Assembly: GCA_016212665.1 (NCBI GenBank)
Contig: JACREZ010000013.1
Location: 1 to 64,000, forward strand
Length of the DNA: 64,000 nt
Source: Ignavibacteriota bacterium
GTDB lineage: Bacteria; Bacteroidota; Ignavibacteria; UBA10030; SZUA-254
Direction: 5' to 3'
The first letter of the stretch is position 1. Each line of letters opens with the position of its first letter. The notes beneath the pieces are model-generated. The model was not told where the DNA came from. It worked only from the letters and a program-made list of their open reading frames with translations, and searched no databases. This document shows, one piece after another, positions 9,593-19,336 of this stretch. The translations under genes were made by a program, and so were the position numbers.

Positions 9593-12048
9593 ATGCTTAC
9601 TAAACCTCGACTCCTTCTCCTTTTTTTCCTTTTTCATTTTGCATTACTTCCTCTCAATGGAAATCCATCAGCAACGTTCTTGAGGCAACTCAAACAGACA
9701 ACGGCGCGACATTTTCCTTAGAAGGAGAACAGGTTGATATTTCCATCCTCGCACCGGAAGTCATTAGAGTTCGATATTATCCGGTTGAATATTCCAATGC
9801 AACAGATTTTTCTTGGGCAGTCGTGAACATGAATATCGGTGGAAAGAACTTCAAGTTCGAGAGGTTCGAAGAGAAAACAGTACTCTCCACTTCTCTTCTT
9901 GAACTGAGAGTTGACCACAACCCGTTTCGTCTCTCCATCTACGATAAAAAAGATAGCCTCATCAATCAGGATGACCCGAAGAAAGGAATGGCTCGCTCAG
10001 GAAATGAAATCGCTGTTTGGAAAGTGATGCCGCAGGATGAATTTTATTTTGGACTGGGAGAAAAATCCGGCTCGCTCGACCGGAAAGGAAAATCGTATGC
10101 GAACTGGAACTCCGACATTCCCGCATACAAAGCAGACACCGACCCGCTCTATCAAACAATTCCGTTCTTCTACGGAATCAAAAAGGGAAACGCGTACGGA
10201 ATTTTCTTTGATAATACGTATCGTTCCTATTTCAATTTCGGAAAAGAACATCCCGACCAATATTCGTTCGGCGCGGTTGATGGAGAAATGAATTACTACT
10301 TCATCTATGGACCGAAACCTAAAGACGTTTTGCAAAAATTCAACGCGCTCACCGGGACCATGCCGATGCCGCCGAAATGGTCAATCGGCTTTCAGCAATG
10401 TCGCTGGAGTTACTATCCCGAAACTCGTGTGCGTGAGATTGCAAAAAATTTCCGCGACCGGAAAATTCCGTGCGATGTCATCTATCTCGATATTCACTAC
10501 ATGGATGCATACAAATGCTTTACGTGGGATAACACTCGTTTTCCAAATCCGAAACAAATGACTACTGACCTTGCGAAAGATGGTTTCAAAATCGTTACCA
10601 TCGTTGACCCGGGAATCAAAAAAGAAGAAGGCTATTGGGTGTATGATGAGGGAATGAAAGGAAATCACTTTGCAAAATATCCCGACGGCAAACCGTTTGT
10701 CGGAACAGTGTGGCCAGGCGCATGTGTCTTTCCTGATTTCACGAAACAAGATTCGCGTGATTGGTGGGGTTCACTCTACAAAAGTTTAGTTGATGTTGGT
10801 ATCAAAGGATTTTGGAACGACATGAACGAGCCATCTGTGTTTGATTCACCCAATAAAACATTTGCACTTGAAGTGATGCACGATGCGAACGGCACTCCGT
10901 CCGACCACCGGAAAAATCATAACGTGTACGGAATGCAGATGGCACGCGGAACGTACGAAGGCTTGCTCAAACTCAAACCGAATGAACGCCCCTTTGTTCT
11001 TACCCGCGCAGGGTACGCTGGCGTTCAACGCTACTCTTCAATTTGGACGGGCGACAACATCAGCAACTGGGACCATCTTGAAATGGCAATTCCGATGTGC
11101 CTCGGTCTCAGCATTTCCGGGCAGCCATTTATCGGGACCGATATCGGCGGCTTCGTCGGAAATCCGAGCGGAGAATTGTTTGCTCGCTGGATGCAACTTG
11201 GCGTGTTCACACCGCTCATGCGCGCTCATTCTGTTATTGATGCAATGAACAAAGAGCCGTGGGAATTCGGACCGGAGGTTGAAGCAATCAATAAAAAGTC
11301 AATCGAGATGCGGTACAAATTTTTACCCTACATCTACACACAATTTTACAACGCCGCGACTGACGGCACACCGCTCATGCGTCCGCTCGTGTATGATTAC
11401 CCCGAAGACGGAAACACGCTCTGGAAAGATGATTTGTTTATGTTCGGTGATGCACTTCTCGTCGCTCCTGTTATTGAAGAACGGGCAACAAAGCGAGGCG
11501 TCTATCTTCCCGCAGGCGAATGGTACGATTACTGGTCGAACGAAAAAATTTCCGGCGGGAAAGACATCACTGTTGATGCACCACTCGACAGACTTCCGTT
11601 GTTTGTGAAAGCCGGCTCGATTATTCCGACACAGCAAGTCGTTCAATACACTGACCAGGAACCGATTGACCCGTTGACCTTAGAAATATTTCCTGCTGCC
11701 ATTGCCGAGACTGAGTGGTATGAAGATGATGGTATCAGTCTCGATTATCAACAAGGAAAATATTTCACCCGGGAAGCAACGTTTAGCCAAACGAAAGAGA
11801 ACATGAAAGTTGCTCTTACCCAACCAAAAGGTGACTACAAACCACCGATGCGTACAATCGTCATGAAGTTCAATGCACAATCAAAGAAACCAACGACGGT
11901 TTTCCTTGACCGTGATGAACTACAATTTTCCTCAAAAGAAATCGAACCAACGACGGCGCTTACGTGGGCTTACAATTCTTCACAAAAAATTCTCTGGGTA
12001 CGCATCCCCGATACATTTGGCTTACAAAAAGTTATCGTCCAATATTGA
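9593..12048 (+). CDS. Secreted glycoside hydrolase family 31 alpha-glucosidase, with a frame break in the signal peptide
   Basis: A GH31 enzyme hydrolysing terminal alpha-glucosidic bonds of malto-oligosaccharides. The nucleophile Asp is in GFWNDMNEPSVF (codon 10819-10821) and the acid/base Asp in WTGDN (11053-11055). A galactose-mutarotase-like N domain (...ILAPEVIRVRYYP), a TIM barrel and a C-terminal beta-sandwich are present. The uninterrupted frame can start no earlier than GTG 9823, yet family-like sequence (VLEATQTDNGATFSLEGEQV) continues upstream in that frame to about 9660. A signal peptide, MLTKPRLLLLFFLF, starts at ATG 9593 in another frame. The two join by one -1 shift within T-runs at 9621-9640 (T7, T5, T4). 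The restored protein is about 818 residues. The break may be a one-base sequencing loss, a phase-variable tract or programmed slippage. It follows the ABC ATPase. Confidence 0.88.
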
Positions 12049-12068
12049 ATTTAAGGGAAATCCCTTGT

Positions 12069-12108
12069 GCACTTAGCGTCTTCTTTGGGCTCTTTGCGGT
12101 TTATAAAA
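12069..12108 (+). repeat. Intergenic CTTTGCGGTTTA motif, copy 2
   Basis: This lies between the GH31 gene and the ammonia-lyase gene and is related to the element at 9541-9576, with shared GCGTCT...TTGCGGTTTA words. It starts about 20 bp after the GH31 stop and ends about 35 bp before the next start codon. Confidence 0.35.
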
Positions 12109-12142
12109 TCCCCTTCATTAACAACGAAAGTAGAAAATTGAA

Positions 12143-13669
12143 ATGTCCATAACCTTAGATGGCTCCGGTCTAACAATTGAAAAACTTGTTCGCATAGCAC
12201 GACACAACGAACAAGTTGAACTTCATCCTGACGCGCTGACACGAATCAAAACATGCCGCGCAATGCTTGAAGAAAAAATTCAGGCGCATGAAATCATGTA
12301 CGGCACAAACACCGGCATCGGCGAGTTCTCCGAAATTGTTCTCAACGACGAGCAGGTAAAAGAATTTCAGAAGTATCTGATTTACAACCACGCGGCCGGT
12401 ATCGGCGACCCCGCGCCGATTGAATATGTACGCGGCGCGATGGCAGGAAGAATCAATGTCCATGCACACGGAAACTCTGCGTGTCGTCCCGAAATCACAC
12501 TCACACTTATTGCAATGCTGAACAAGGGTGTCACGCCCGTTGTGTGTCAGAAAGGTTCTGTCGGTGCGTGCGGAGATTTAGCTCCCATGTCGCAAATCGC
12601 TTTGTTGATGATGGGCGAAGGCGAAGCGTGGTATAACGGCGAACGACTTCCCGGCAAAATCGCTCTCGAACGTGCAGGAATTCCTGTTCCCGGACTTCAT
12701 GCACGGGATGGACTTGCAACGATTAACGGCTCGAACCTGCTCACCGCCATGAGCGCGATTCATTTGTACGACATGAATCGTTGGCTGAAACAAGCGGAGA
12801 TTGCCGCGGCGATGTCCCTTGAAGCATTGTATGCGAATATGAAACCGTACGACGTCCGGCTTCATGAACTCCGTGGATTCCCCGGCGCAGTCCGAAGCGC
12901 GAAAGCGATTATCGCGTGCATCAAAGGAAGCGATTTACTTTCCGGCAAGATGAAAACAAAAGTGCAGGATGCGTATTCGATGCGTTCGACTCCGCAAGTC
13001 ATCGGCGCGGCGCATGATGCAATTGCATTTGCTCGAAAGCAGGTTGAGATTGAACTCAACGGCGTCGGCGATAATCCCATTTTCATTCCCGAAGACAAAC
13101 TGACATTAACAGGAGCGAACTTTCAGGGGACGCCTGTCTCTCTTCCGATGGATATGGCAAGTATGGCAATTACAATGGTGAGTGTTCTCTCCGAACGAAG
13201 ATTAAATCGTTTGCTCAATCCCGCGCTCAGTGTCGGACTTCCCGCGTTCCTTACCAAAGGGGCTGGAATGTTTTCCGGTTTGATGTTAAGTCAATACACC
13301 GCGGATTCGCTCATCGTTGAACAACGCATTCTCTCCGCTCCCGCATCCATCGCTTCTATTCCCGCCGCCGCAGACCAGGAAGATTTTGTTTCGATGGGAA
13401 TGAATACAGCAATCAAGAACGGACAAATTCTTGATAACGCATACGGAGTTCTCGGCATTGAATTTATGGCGGCGGCGCAAGCGCTCGATTTCCGCGAGTT
13501 CACTCCCGGCAAAGGCGTTTCCACCGCGAAGCAAATTATCCGCAACCATGTCGAGCATCTCGATGTTGACCGACCGCTCTACCCCGACCATACGAAGATG
13601 AAAGAGGTGGTGAAGTCGTGCGAGATATTGGAAGCGGTGGAAAATAGTGTAGGTAGTCTTGAGAGTTGA
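12143..13669 (+). CDS. hutH: Histidine/aromatic amino-acid ammonia-lyase (HAL/PAL/TAL family) with Ala-Cys-Gly at the MIO site
   Basis: A 508-residue member of the MIO-dependent ammonia-lyase family, which removes ammonia from His, Phe or Tyr to give urocanate, cinnamate or coumarate. Family landmarks are YGTNTGIGEF (N-terminal loop Tyr), GRINVHAHGNSACRPE, KGSVGACGDLAPM, ATINGSNLLTA, QDAYSMRSTPQVIGA and the GDNP stretch. The prosthetic MIO group normally forms from Ala-Ser-Gly; here codons 142-144 (12566-12574) read GCG TGC GGA, giving Ala-Cys-Gly at the same numbering as Pseudomonas HAL. The selectivity segment YLIYNHAAG does not match the usual HAL (LVLSHS) or PAL patterns I know, so the substrate is uncertain and hutH is only the nearest common symbol. 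No other hut genes are nearby. The start ATG lies 94 bp after the GH31 stop. Confidence 0.85.
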   Translation: MSITLDGSGLTIEKLVRIARHNEQVELHPDALTRIKTCRAMLEEKIQAHEIMYGTNTGIGEFSEIVLNDEQVKEFQKYLIYNHAAGIGDPAPIEYVRGAMAGRINVHAHGNSACRPEITLTLIAMLNKGVTPVVCQKGSVGACGDLAPMSQIALLMMGEGEAWYNGERLPGKIALERAGIPVPGLHARDGLATINGSNLLTAMSAIHLYDMNRWLKQAEIAAAMSLEALYANMKPYDVRLHELRGFPGAVRSAKAIIACIKGSDLLSGKMKTKVQDAYSMRSTPQVIGAAHDAIAFARKQVEIELNGVGDNPIFIPEDKLTLTGANFQGTPVSLPMDMASMAITMVSVLSERRLNRLLNPALSVGLPAFLTKGAGMFSGLMLSQYTADSLIVEQRILSAPASIASIPAAADQEDFVSMGMNTAIKNGQILDNAYGVLGIEFMAAAQALDFREFTPGKGVSTAKQIIRNHVEHLDVDRPLYPDHTKMKEVVKSCEILEAVENSVGSLES

Positions 13670-13688
13670 GATTAATATTGGAAAAGAT

Positions 13689-13801
13689 GGAGTCCACCTT
13701 TTCGATAGAAACGATAAACATCTTCAAACCTGTACACTTCGATGAGGCAGGTGGACTCCTTCTGCCCCATCTGCAAACAGAAAGAAAAGAGGGAGTCCAC
13801 C
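13689..13801. repeat. Three alternating-orientation copies of GGAGTCCACC
   Basis: GGAGTCCACC occurs at 13689-13698, its exact reverse complement GGTGGACTCC at 13750-13759, and GGAGTCCACC again at 13792-13801. Neighbouring copies could pair as 10-bp stems. The function is unknown; this could be a repeat-element end or an mRNA 3' structure after the ammonia-lyase gene. Confidence 0.55.
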
Positions 13802-13947
13802 CTCCCCACATCTCTTGCCGATTACAAGATTTTCGCCATCACGCGGATTTCATCCGACCATTGACCGTCCAGAAGGAGTGTGTTGATTGCTGAACCGAAA
13901 CGAATGAGACGAAGATACCACACATCAAATCTCACGTCCGGCAATCC

Positions 13948-14226
13948 GGGCGAGAGTTCCCACGACTGTTTCCGCGAGTCCCCGAATTCGGGCGAGAAGT
14001 CCCTCGACTGTTTCCGCGAGTCCCCGGATTCGGGCGAGAACTCCCACGACTGCTTCCGCGAGTCCCCGGATTCAGCCGAGAAGTCCCACGACTGTTTCCG
14101 CGAGTCCCTGGATTCGGGCGAGAAGTCCCACGACTGTTTCCGCGAGTCCCCGGATTCGGGCGAGAAGTCCCACGACTGCTTCCGCGAGTCCCCGGATTGA
14201 GTCGAAAAGTCCCTCGACTGTTCGGA
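13948..14226. repeat. 42-bp tandem repeat array, six full units plus a partial
   Basis: Units start at 13948, 13990, 14032, 14074, 14116 and 14158, with a decayed seventh from 14200. The unit begins GGGCGAGAAGTCCCACGACT and ends in TTTCCGCGAGTCCCCGGATTC. On the minus strand each unit splits into two related 21-bp halves (GTCGTGGGACTTCTCGCCCG and ATCCGGGGACTCGCGGAAAC), and single 21-bp halves continue to about 14282, so the ancestral period is 21 bp. There are no spacers between units, so it is not a CRISPR. Confidence 0.9.
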
Positions 14227-14377
14227 GAAGTTCCACAACCCGTCCGTAGAACTCCACAACCGTTTTGTGGAAGCCACAACTGCCCAAAGTAGTCTATTTA
14301 TGAAGAAAATGAAAAAAGTACCCCAAGACAGCGATTCCTACCCGCCTGCCTTTTTGTACTTCAGCCATACCGTGCCG

Positions 14378-14716
14378 CTAATTCTTAATAACCAAGAGAA
14401 AGTCCTGATATCGGTGTTCTTCGTTTATGTCTGAATCAGATGAACCGACACTGAAATTATACATAAAGTCCACGTGGTCGGAAAACCATTTGTAAGACGG
14501 GTCATCAATCTTACCGGTCACAAGTAGTTCAAACAACCTGTACGCTCCTTTCAGTCTGAATCCATATCCTTCGGTGGTTAAGTCCTTCCTTCCCAAGGGG
14601 TCAACAATGCGCCCGCCCCGGTACAAAAAGAATTCTATGAAATTCACTTCCCAACCTTTTCGTTTCTCTATCTGTTCGCTTGAGTTACCAAGGATAAAAT
14701 CATGGACAACATTCAA
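14378..14716 (-). CDS. Small hypothetical protein, possibly a C-terminal remnant
   Basis: A 112-residue ORF from a TTG start at 14716, with an in-frame TGA just upstream and no Met until near the end. The sequence has protein-like character (NFIEFFLYRGGR, DLTTEGYGFRLKGAYRLFELL, WFSDHVDFMYNFSVGSSDSD) and a membrane-barrel or exported-protein flavour, but no signal peptide. The poor start and the position beside a repeat array suggest the tail of a decayed longer gene. It could also be a chance ORF. No family was recognised. Confidence 0.35.
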   Translation of the reverse strand: MNVVHDFILGNSSEQIEKRKGWEVNFIEFFLYRGGRIVDPLGRKDLTTEGYGFRLKGAYRLFELLVTGKIDDPSYKWFSDHVDFMYNFSVGSSDSDINEEHRYQDFLLVIKN

Positions 14717-14832
14717 TTTTCAACATTTGACACCAACCTGCCAGTCAAACATAAACAATGTATGCTACTATCAAAATTTTACTCGTTAGTAAAAATCACT
14801 AATCGAAGACATGGCATTGTTGGCATGAATCA

Positions 14833-17800
14833 TCATTTCACCAACAACAACTTCTTCACATCCTGAAACATCACTTCACCGTTGGTTTGCTTCCGTGCGG
14901 TGAGGCGGTAGAAATACATTCCCGAACCGAAGTTGCCGGCGTTCCATGTTGTAACATAACTGCCGGGTTCGTAGAGTGTGTTGTTTAATAATGTTGCAAC
15001 TTCCTGTCCAAGGACATTATAGATTTGCAACGTCACCGTCACTGGCTCGGGAAGATTAAACTGAACTGTTGTTGACGGATTAAACGGGTTCGGATAATTC
15101 TGTTCAAGCGAAAATACTTTCGGAAGTTCTGCGCCGGATTGCATTGTCAATTCCACTTTTGTAATTGCAGGATTATCAATCCTCAGCGAGGACTTTCCAT
15201 CCGCCATGATTGTGCCGAGCCGTGTTCCTCGTTCCGCATCGGAAATAGTTATAAACTGAATTTCATTCCCGACTCCCTCGCACTGAATTGTTACAGGATA
15301 AGCGCTTGATTGAATAATAAGTTTCTTGCTCGTTGTTTGTTTGCCGGATAGCAATTCAACAAATGAGTTTGAAGTAAACCGTGCATCGAACGCATCAGTC
15401 GGAGGAACGGGGGGCAATTCAAATTCCGAAATTGAGCGCGTTAGTGAAGATTCGTTGGCAAGATACAATATTTGCTCTCCCCCTTTTCTGTCGCGAATCA
15501 TGAGTTTATTGAATTGGTGAACGTCAGGAAGTTCAAAGGCGTTTTCCTGTTTTGCAAATCCAGAAGCCGTCACAAATAATTTCCCTGCCTGAGTCGTCTT
15601 CACCCAATATCCTTTCCCCGGTCTGATGGAATCGGTCGGGGAATACCCGCCCGCGTACCCGTAATATGCACCTGACACAATACCCGGCGGATTCGATGAG
15701 ATTCCGGAAGGAGCAACCGCCGATGAGATAGAACCGACCATATTCCATCCTGTTGCAACGGTAAATGTGTCCACTGTACGAACAGTCCCTTCCAATCCTA
15801 CTTTCTCAGCACGATAGAACTTCAGCCAGTACCCCAAACTGTTTTTCAATGTCTCCGCCGCGAAGTATCCGTTCTTGTACCCGAATGCCGTAGAAACTGC
15901 ATTCCGGTAGATATAAGTCTTCAAAGAACTTGTTGTTGCATTGAGCGGGAGCGAAACAATATTCCAATTTTGCAATATATTGATGTAAAACGGAATCTTC
16001 TGTACCAGTTGCACACTCTTGATTGTCGGGTCAGTTATCGTTACCGACGATTGCGTTTTCATATTGATATGAAGTTTCGTTCCTCCCGTTGCCGAATCAA
16101 TAAGGAACAACATACCATCTGCTTTCGATTGAAGATTCCATTGTAACTGAATCGGGTAACCGCCTGTGCCGGGTTGAAACGTGCATGTGTATGTGTTGAC
16201 TGTGTTTGTATTTTCTGTGAACGGACGATAATCAATTGCCGTCGGAATTGCGGATGGCAAAATCCACCGGGCGTCAAATGTTCCTGCCGGTGGTGTTACA
16301 CCAAGTTGAATTTCACCAAGTGAAGGGTCTAACCCTGTCGTCGCGGCTTTCAAGGCACCGAATGAGAGTGCCGAAGTTTCGGCTCCATTATCCGTCACAG
16401 TGAAATTCGCGACAAATTCCTGCGGGTGTTTCGGAAAATGGGAAGCATCTCCCAAATACCATGTCATAAACTCTTTCACTGAATCAAGTCCGGTCGCCAT
16501 ATACTCTTCATCAATAAAATCCGAATTACCTAAGTTGATGAGAAGGTTACTTGAGTCTTTGAAGAACGCAACCTCGTACGGTGACATGTATGATTCTTCC
16601 TCGGCATAGCGGAGAAAGACAGTTGCTTTGTAGTTACTTCCACCGACCGCCGTTCCGACATAATATCGTCTGACATATATCGAATCGGGCATTAATGGAG
16701 AATAAAAATTCGGGAACGAAGTTAAAAGCACATGAGTGGGCGTTGTTCCACCCGGATAAAATCTCACTGTCGTTACAGGACTTTCAAACCGATAGGTTGA
16801 GGTCGAACCGGAAGCAATCGCTCGCTTCACAGTTCCGCCGTTGAAATATCCGTTACCGAAAATTGCCGCGGTATCTGTCGTAACAATCGAAATTGTATCG
16901 TTGCCACGAACGTTGAGAGGCGCATTCAGCGATAAATATTTATTGATATACACATTCCCGCTCGTGCTGACTTTCGAACTTTCCGTTAAGGTTATATGGC
17001 TAAACGTTCCCTTTATAGTTCCTCCTCCATTTAATGTCAAGGTAGAGTTAGCCTGATTCAATTCGCCATTTGTATTGATGATAAATCCGCCGCCGGAGAT
17101 AATATCCGTTTTCGAAGCCGCATCAACTTCGAATCGTCCGTCGAGAATAATTCCATTTGAAACAATCAACTCGGAAATTCCAGAACCAAGAACCAATTGT
17201 CCTCCGGTTCCAACATTCAGTGAAGCAATGTTTATCCGTTGAGCCGTATGTCGTAACGTTGCCCTTCTGGTTGCGGCGGGAATATAAACGCTGTCTGCAA
17301 ACTCCGGAACTCCTGTCGGCTGCCAGTTGAGTTCATTGTCCCAGAGAGAATCCCTACTACCCGTCCACTTCCGTAACGAGAGTGGAGATAACGCTGAAGA
17401 AAGAATGGTATTTCCTTGTCCGGCGGCGAAAAGCAATGCTCCGGTCGTTGTGGGAATAACCTGCACATTGAACAGTGTATTCTGTGTGCCGGATGATTGT
17501 AGTTTCCATGTCGTCCCTGCATCAGTCGAAGCAAGAATAACACCGTAATCTCCAACCGCCCAACCATTCACTCCATTGTTATACATTGCAATATCGTACA
17601 GCAACTCTGATGTTGTACCATCCGTAACTTGCATTTGATGCCAGGTAGCGCCACCATCATTCGTTCGTAGTATCACCCCGAAATCACCCGAAACAAAAAC
17701 AGTATTCTGGTCAACAATATCAATTGAATACAAGGGGAAGTTCACGCCAGATTCCTGAAGAGTCCAGTTGTCTCCTCCATCAATTGTTTTCATAATCGTT

Positions 17801-19212
17801 CCGTCGGTACCGACAGTCCAGCCAATACTCCTATTAAAGAATTTAATTTTTTGCAAATCAGAACCGACATCGGTTGTTTCATGTTGCCAGACTAGCCCGC
17901 CATTCGTCGTTCTTAAAATTATTCCGAATGTACTTCCGCAAGCCCAGCCATACGTTCCATCAACAAAATAGACTGAGTACAACGGCAACATATCTTCCTC
18001 CAAGCCGGAAGTTTGTCGGGAAAAATTTACACCGTTTCCGGTTTTGAGGATAAGTCCGCTATCACCGACAACCCAGCCGGTGTTTTCATTCACAAACATG
18101 ACACCGTACATCCAAAGATAATATCCGAGGTCTAACTTTCTCCAACTATATCCGCCGTCTGTTGTTTTCAAGCAAGCGCCTTCTTCACCGACCGAGTAAC
18201 CAACTTTTGTGCTGGCAAAATATGTTTGAGACATCTCTGTTTTCGGCTCTGTGGAAAGGTGAATCCATGTTGAGCCGCCATTTGTTGTTTTGAAAATTGT
18301 ACCGAAATCACCCATCGCCCAACCATTGGTCGCGCTGGAAAATCTGACGTGGAAAAAATCCTTGTACGTATCAACATTTTCAAATAATTCCCATGTTGAA
18401 CCGGCATCGGTTGATTTCAACACCATGCCAAATGAACCGGCAATATAAGCAACGGTCGAAGTGACAAAGTGAACTCCCCACAATGTTCCGAATCCTAAAT
18501 TTTCAACGGGCAACCACGAAGCGCCTCCATCGTTCGTTTTATATACCAAGCCGTAATCACCGGAAATAATTCCCGTTGATGTTGAGGTGAAACTCATTCC
18601 ATACAAAAATCGTGTTGTGGGAGAAGTAAGACTTTGCCATGTTGTTCCCCCGTTGGTCGTCTTTAAAATTTTCCCGCCGGAACCAACCGCAAATCCCGTC
18701 GATGAATTGAGAAATTGAATTGTCCAGAGTAGCGCGTTGGTAGAAGTCGTCTGAGGAGTCCACGTTGTTCCACCATCGGTTGTTTTGATAATTGTTCCAT
18801 ATTCTCCACACGCCCAACCCGTTGTTGAAGAAATAAAATTGACAGAGTAAATAAACGCGGCAGTTGGCAATTGTTGTCGAATCCAACTGACACCTCCGTT
18901 GGTCGTTTTCAACATCACACCGTTTTCACCCGCAACCCAACCGAGGGTTCCGGTAAAAAAATGAATTGCGTGGAATTCTTCCGTAGAGCCATTCAGATTA
19001 ATATCTACGTTCCATGTCTGTCCTCCGTTGACCGAACTCATGAATGTCCCCATCAATCCGCACGCGAAAAGCGTGTCCTGATTTACAACAGAAATTTCGT
19101 TGAGAACATTTCCTTGCGGCAACGGACTCACCGGCTGCCACGAAGTTTGTTGAGTGTGAACAAACGAAATGTAGATGAAAAGAATACTGAAAGAATAAAC
19201 GATGCGTCTCAT
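14833..19212 (-). CDS. Giant T9SS-secreted protein with 13-repeat Ycf48/BNR beta-propeller
   Basis: A 1459-residue exported protein. After a signal peptide (MRRIVYSFSILFIYISFVHT) there is a long propeller region (~25-615) with about 13 repeats carrying the BNR/Asp-box-like signature T(T/N)(N/D)GG-x-(T/S)W, as in the Ycf48/HCF136 and sortilin-VPS10 families. A chassis shared with the proteins at 46955 and 50977 follows: an LWDNELNWQPTGVP module at ~625, an YRFESP module, two WN(I/M)VxS modules (~1085-1230) and the T9SS C-terminal domain from ~1365 (SLEQNYPNPFNPSTTVQF ... ending KKLLLVK). Ycf48 itself is a photosystem II assembly factor, but here the fold is an extracellular propeller. The protein is probably surface-attached, binding a polymer or protein; no catalytic residues were identified. 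It is preceded by a probable anti-sigma factor gene. Confidence 0.88.
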   Translation of the reverse strand: MRRIVYSFSILFIYISFVHTQQTSWQPVSPLPQGNVLNEISVVNQDTLFACGLMGTFMSSVNGGQTWNVDINLNGSTEEFHAIHFFTGTLGWVAGENGVMLKTTNGGVSWIRQQLPTAAFIYSVNFISSTTGWACGEYGTIIKTTDGGTTWTPQTTSTNALLWTIQFLNSSTGFAVGSGGKILKTTNGGTTWQSLTSPTTRFLYGMSFTSTSTGIISGDYGLVYKTNDGGASWLPVENLGFGTLWGVHFVTSTVAYIAGSFGMVLKSTDAGSTWELFENVDTYKDFFHVRFSSATNGWAMGDFGTIFKTTNGGSTWIHLSTEPKTEMSQTYFASTKVGYSVGEEGACLKTTDGGYSWRKLDLGYYLWMYGVMFVNENTGWVVGDSGLILKTGNGVNFSRQTSGLEEDMLPLYSVYFVDGTYGWACGSTFGIILRTTNGGLVWQHETTDVGSDLQKIKFFNRSIGWTVGTDGTIMKTIDGGDNWTLQESGVNFPLYSIDIVDQNTVFVSGDFGVILRTNDGGATWHQMQVTDGTTSELLYDIAMYNNGVNGWAVGDYGVILASTDAGTTWKLQSSGTQNTLFNVQVIPTTTGALLFAAGQGNTILSSALSPLSLRKWTGSRDSLWDNELNWQPTGVPEFADSVYIPAATRRATLRHTAQRINIASLNVGTGGQLVLGSGISELIVSNGIILDGRFEVDAASKTDIISGGGFIINTNGELNQANSTLTLNGGGTIKGTFSHITLTESSKVSTSGNVYINKYLSLNAPLNVRGNDTISIVTTDTAAIFGNGYFNGGTVKRAIASGSTSTYRFESPVTTVRFYPGGTTPTHVLLTSFPNFYSPLMPDSIYVRRYYVGTAVGGSNYKATVFLRYAEEESYMSPYEVAFFKDSSNLLINLGNSDFIDEEYMATGLDSVKEFMTWYLGDASHFPKHPQEFVANFTVTDNGAETSALSFGALKAATTGLDPSLGEIQLGVTPPAGTFDARWILPSAIPTAIDYRPFTENTNTVNTYTCTFQPGTGGYPIQLQWNLQSKADGMLFLIDSATGGTKLHINMKTQSSVTITDPTIKSVQLVQKIPFYINILQNWNIVSLPLNATTSSLKTYIYRNAVSTAFGYKNGYFAAETLKNSLGYWLKFYRAEKVGLEGTVRTVDTFTVATGWNMVGSISSAVAPSGISSNPPGIVSGAYYGYAGGYSPTDSIRPGKGYWVKTTQAGKLFVTASGFAKQENAFELPDVHQFNKLMIRDRKGGEQILYLANESSLTRSISEFELPPVPPTDAFDARFTSNSFVELLSGKQTTSKKLIIQSSAYPVTIQCEGVGNEIQFITISDAERGTRLGTIMADGKSSLRIDNPAITKVELTMQSGAELPKVFSLEQNYPNPFNPSTTVQFNLPEPVTVTLQIYNVLGQEVATLLNNTLYEPGSYVTTWNAGNFGSGMYFYRLTARKQTNGEVMFQDVKKLLLVK

Positions 19213-19336
19213 ATCTATCCCATGTTAATAAATAAAATTATAGAGAAGTCCCTAAAAACAGCACAATCATACAAAGAAAAGTTGAATGAACCAAGCACAT
19301 TCACCGAAAAATTATGGTGTCAAATGAAGGAGCGGA

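Larger units (their letters stand above)
13670..14377. other. Repeat-rich, GC-rich intergenic region without a convincing gene
   Basis: About 700 bp between the ammonia-lyase and the small ORF at 14378. It contains three copies of a 10-bp word in alternating orientation (GGAGTCCACC at 13689 and 13792, GGTGGACTCC at 13750) and a 42-bp tandem array (13948-14226). A degenerate tail of GTTGTGG-type units extends to about 14282. Several long ORFs cross the array on both strands (for example minus 13822-14277 and plus 13880-14200), but a repeat of 3n length keeps many frames open, so they are not evidence of coding. The array is clearly richer in G+C than the flanking genes. Confidence 0.7.

Noticed and set aside
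13948-14226. The repeat array as a CRISPR
   Set aside because: Units are directly adjacent with no spacers, the period is 42 bp with 21-bp halves, and there are no cas genes nearby.
13822-14277. ORFs across the 42-bp array as coding genes
   Set aside because: A repeat of 3n length keeps many frames open on both strands; no start signal, family or codon evidence favours one frame.
14833-19212. A photosystem II assembly (Ycf48) role for the propeller protein
   Set aside because: Only the BNR-like repeat is shared; the protein is exported, much larger and ends in a T9SS sorting domain.
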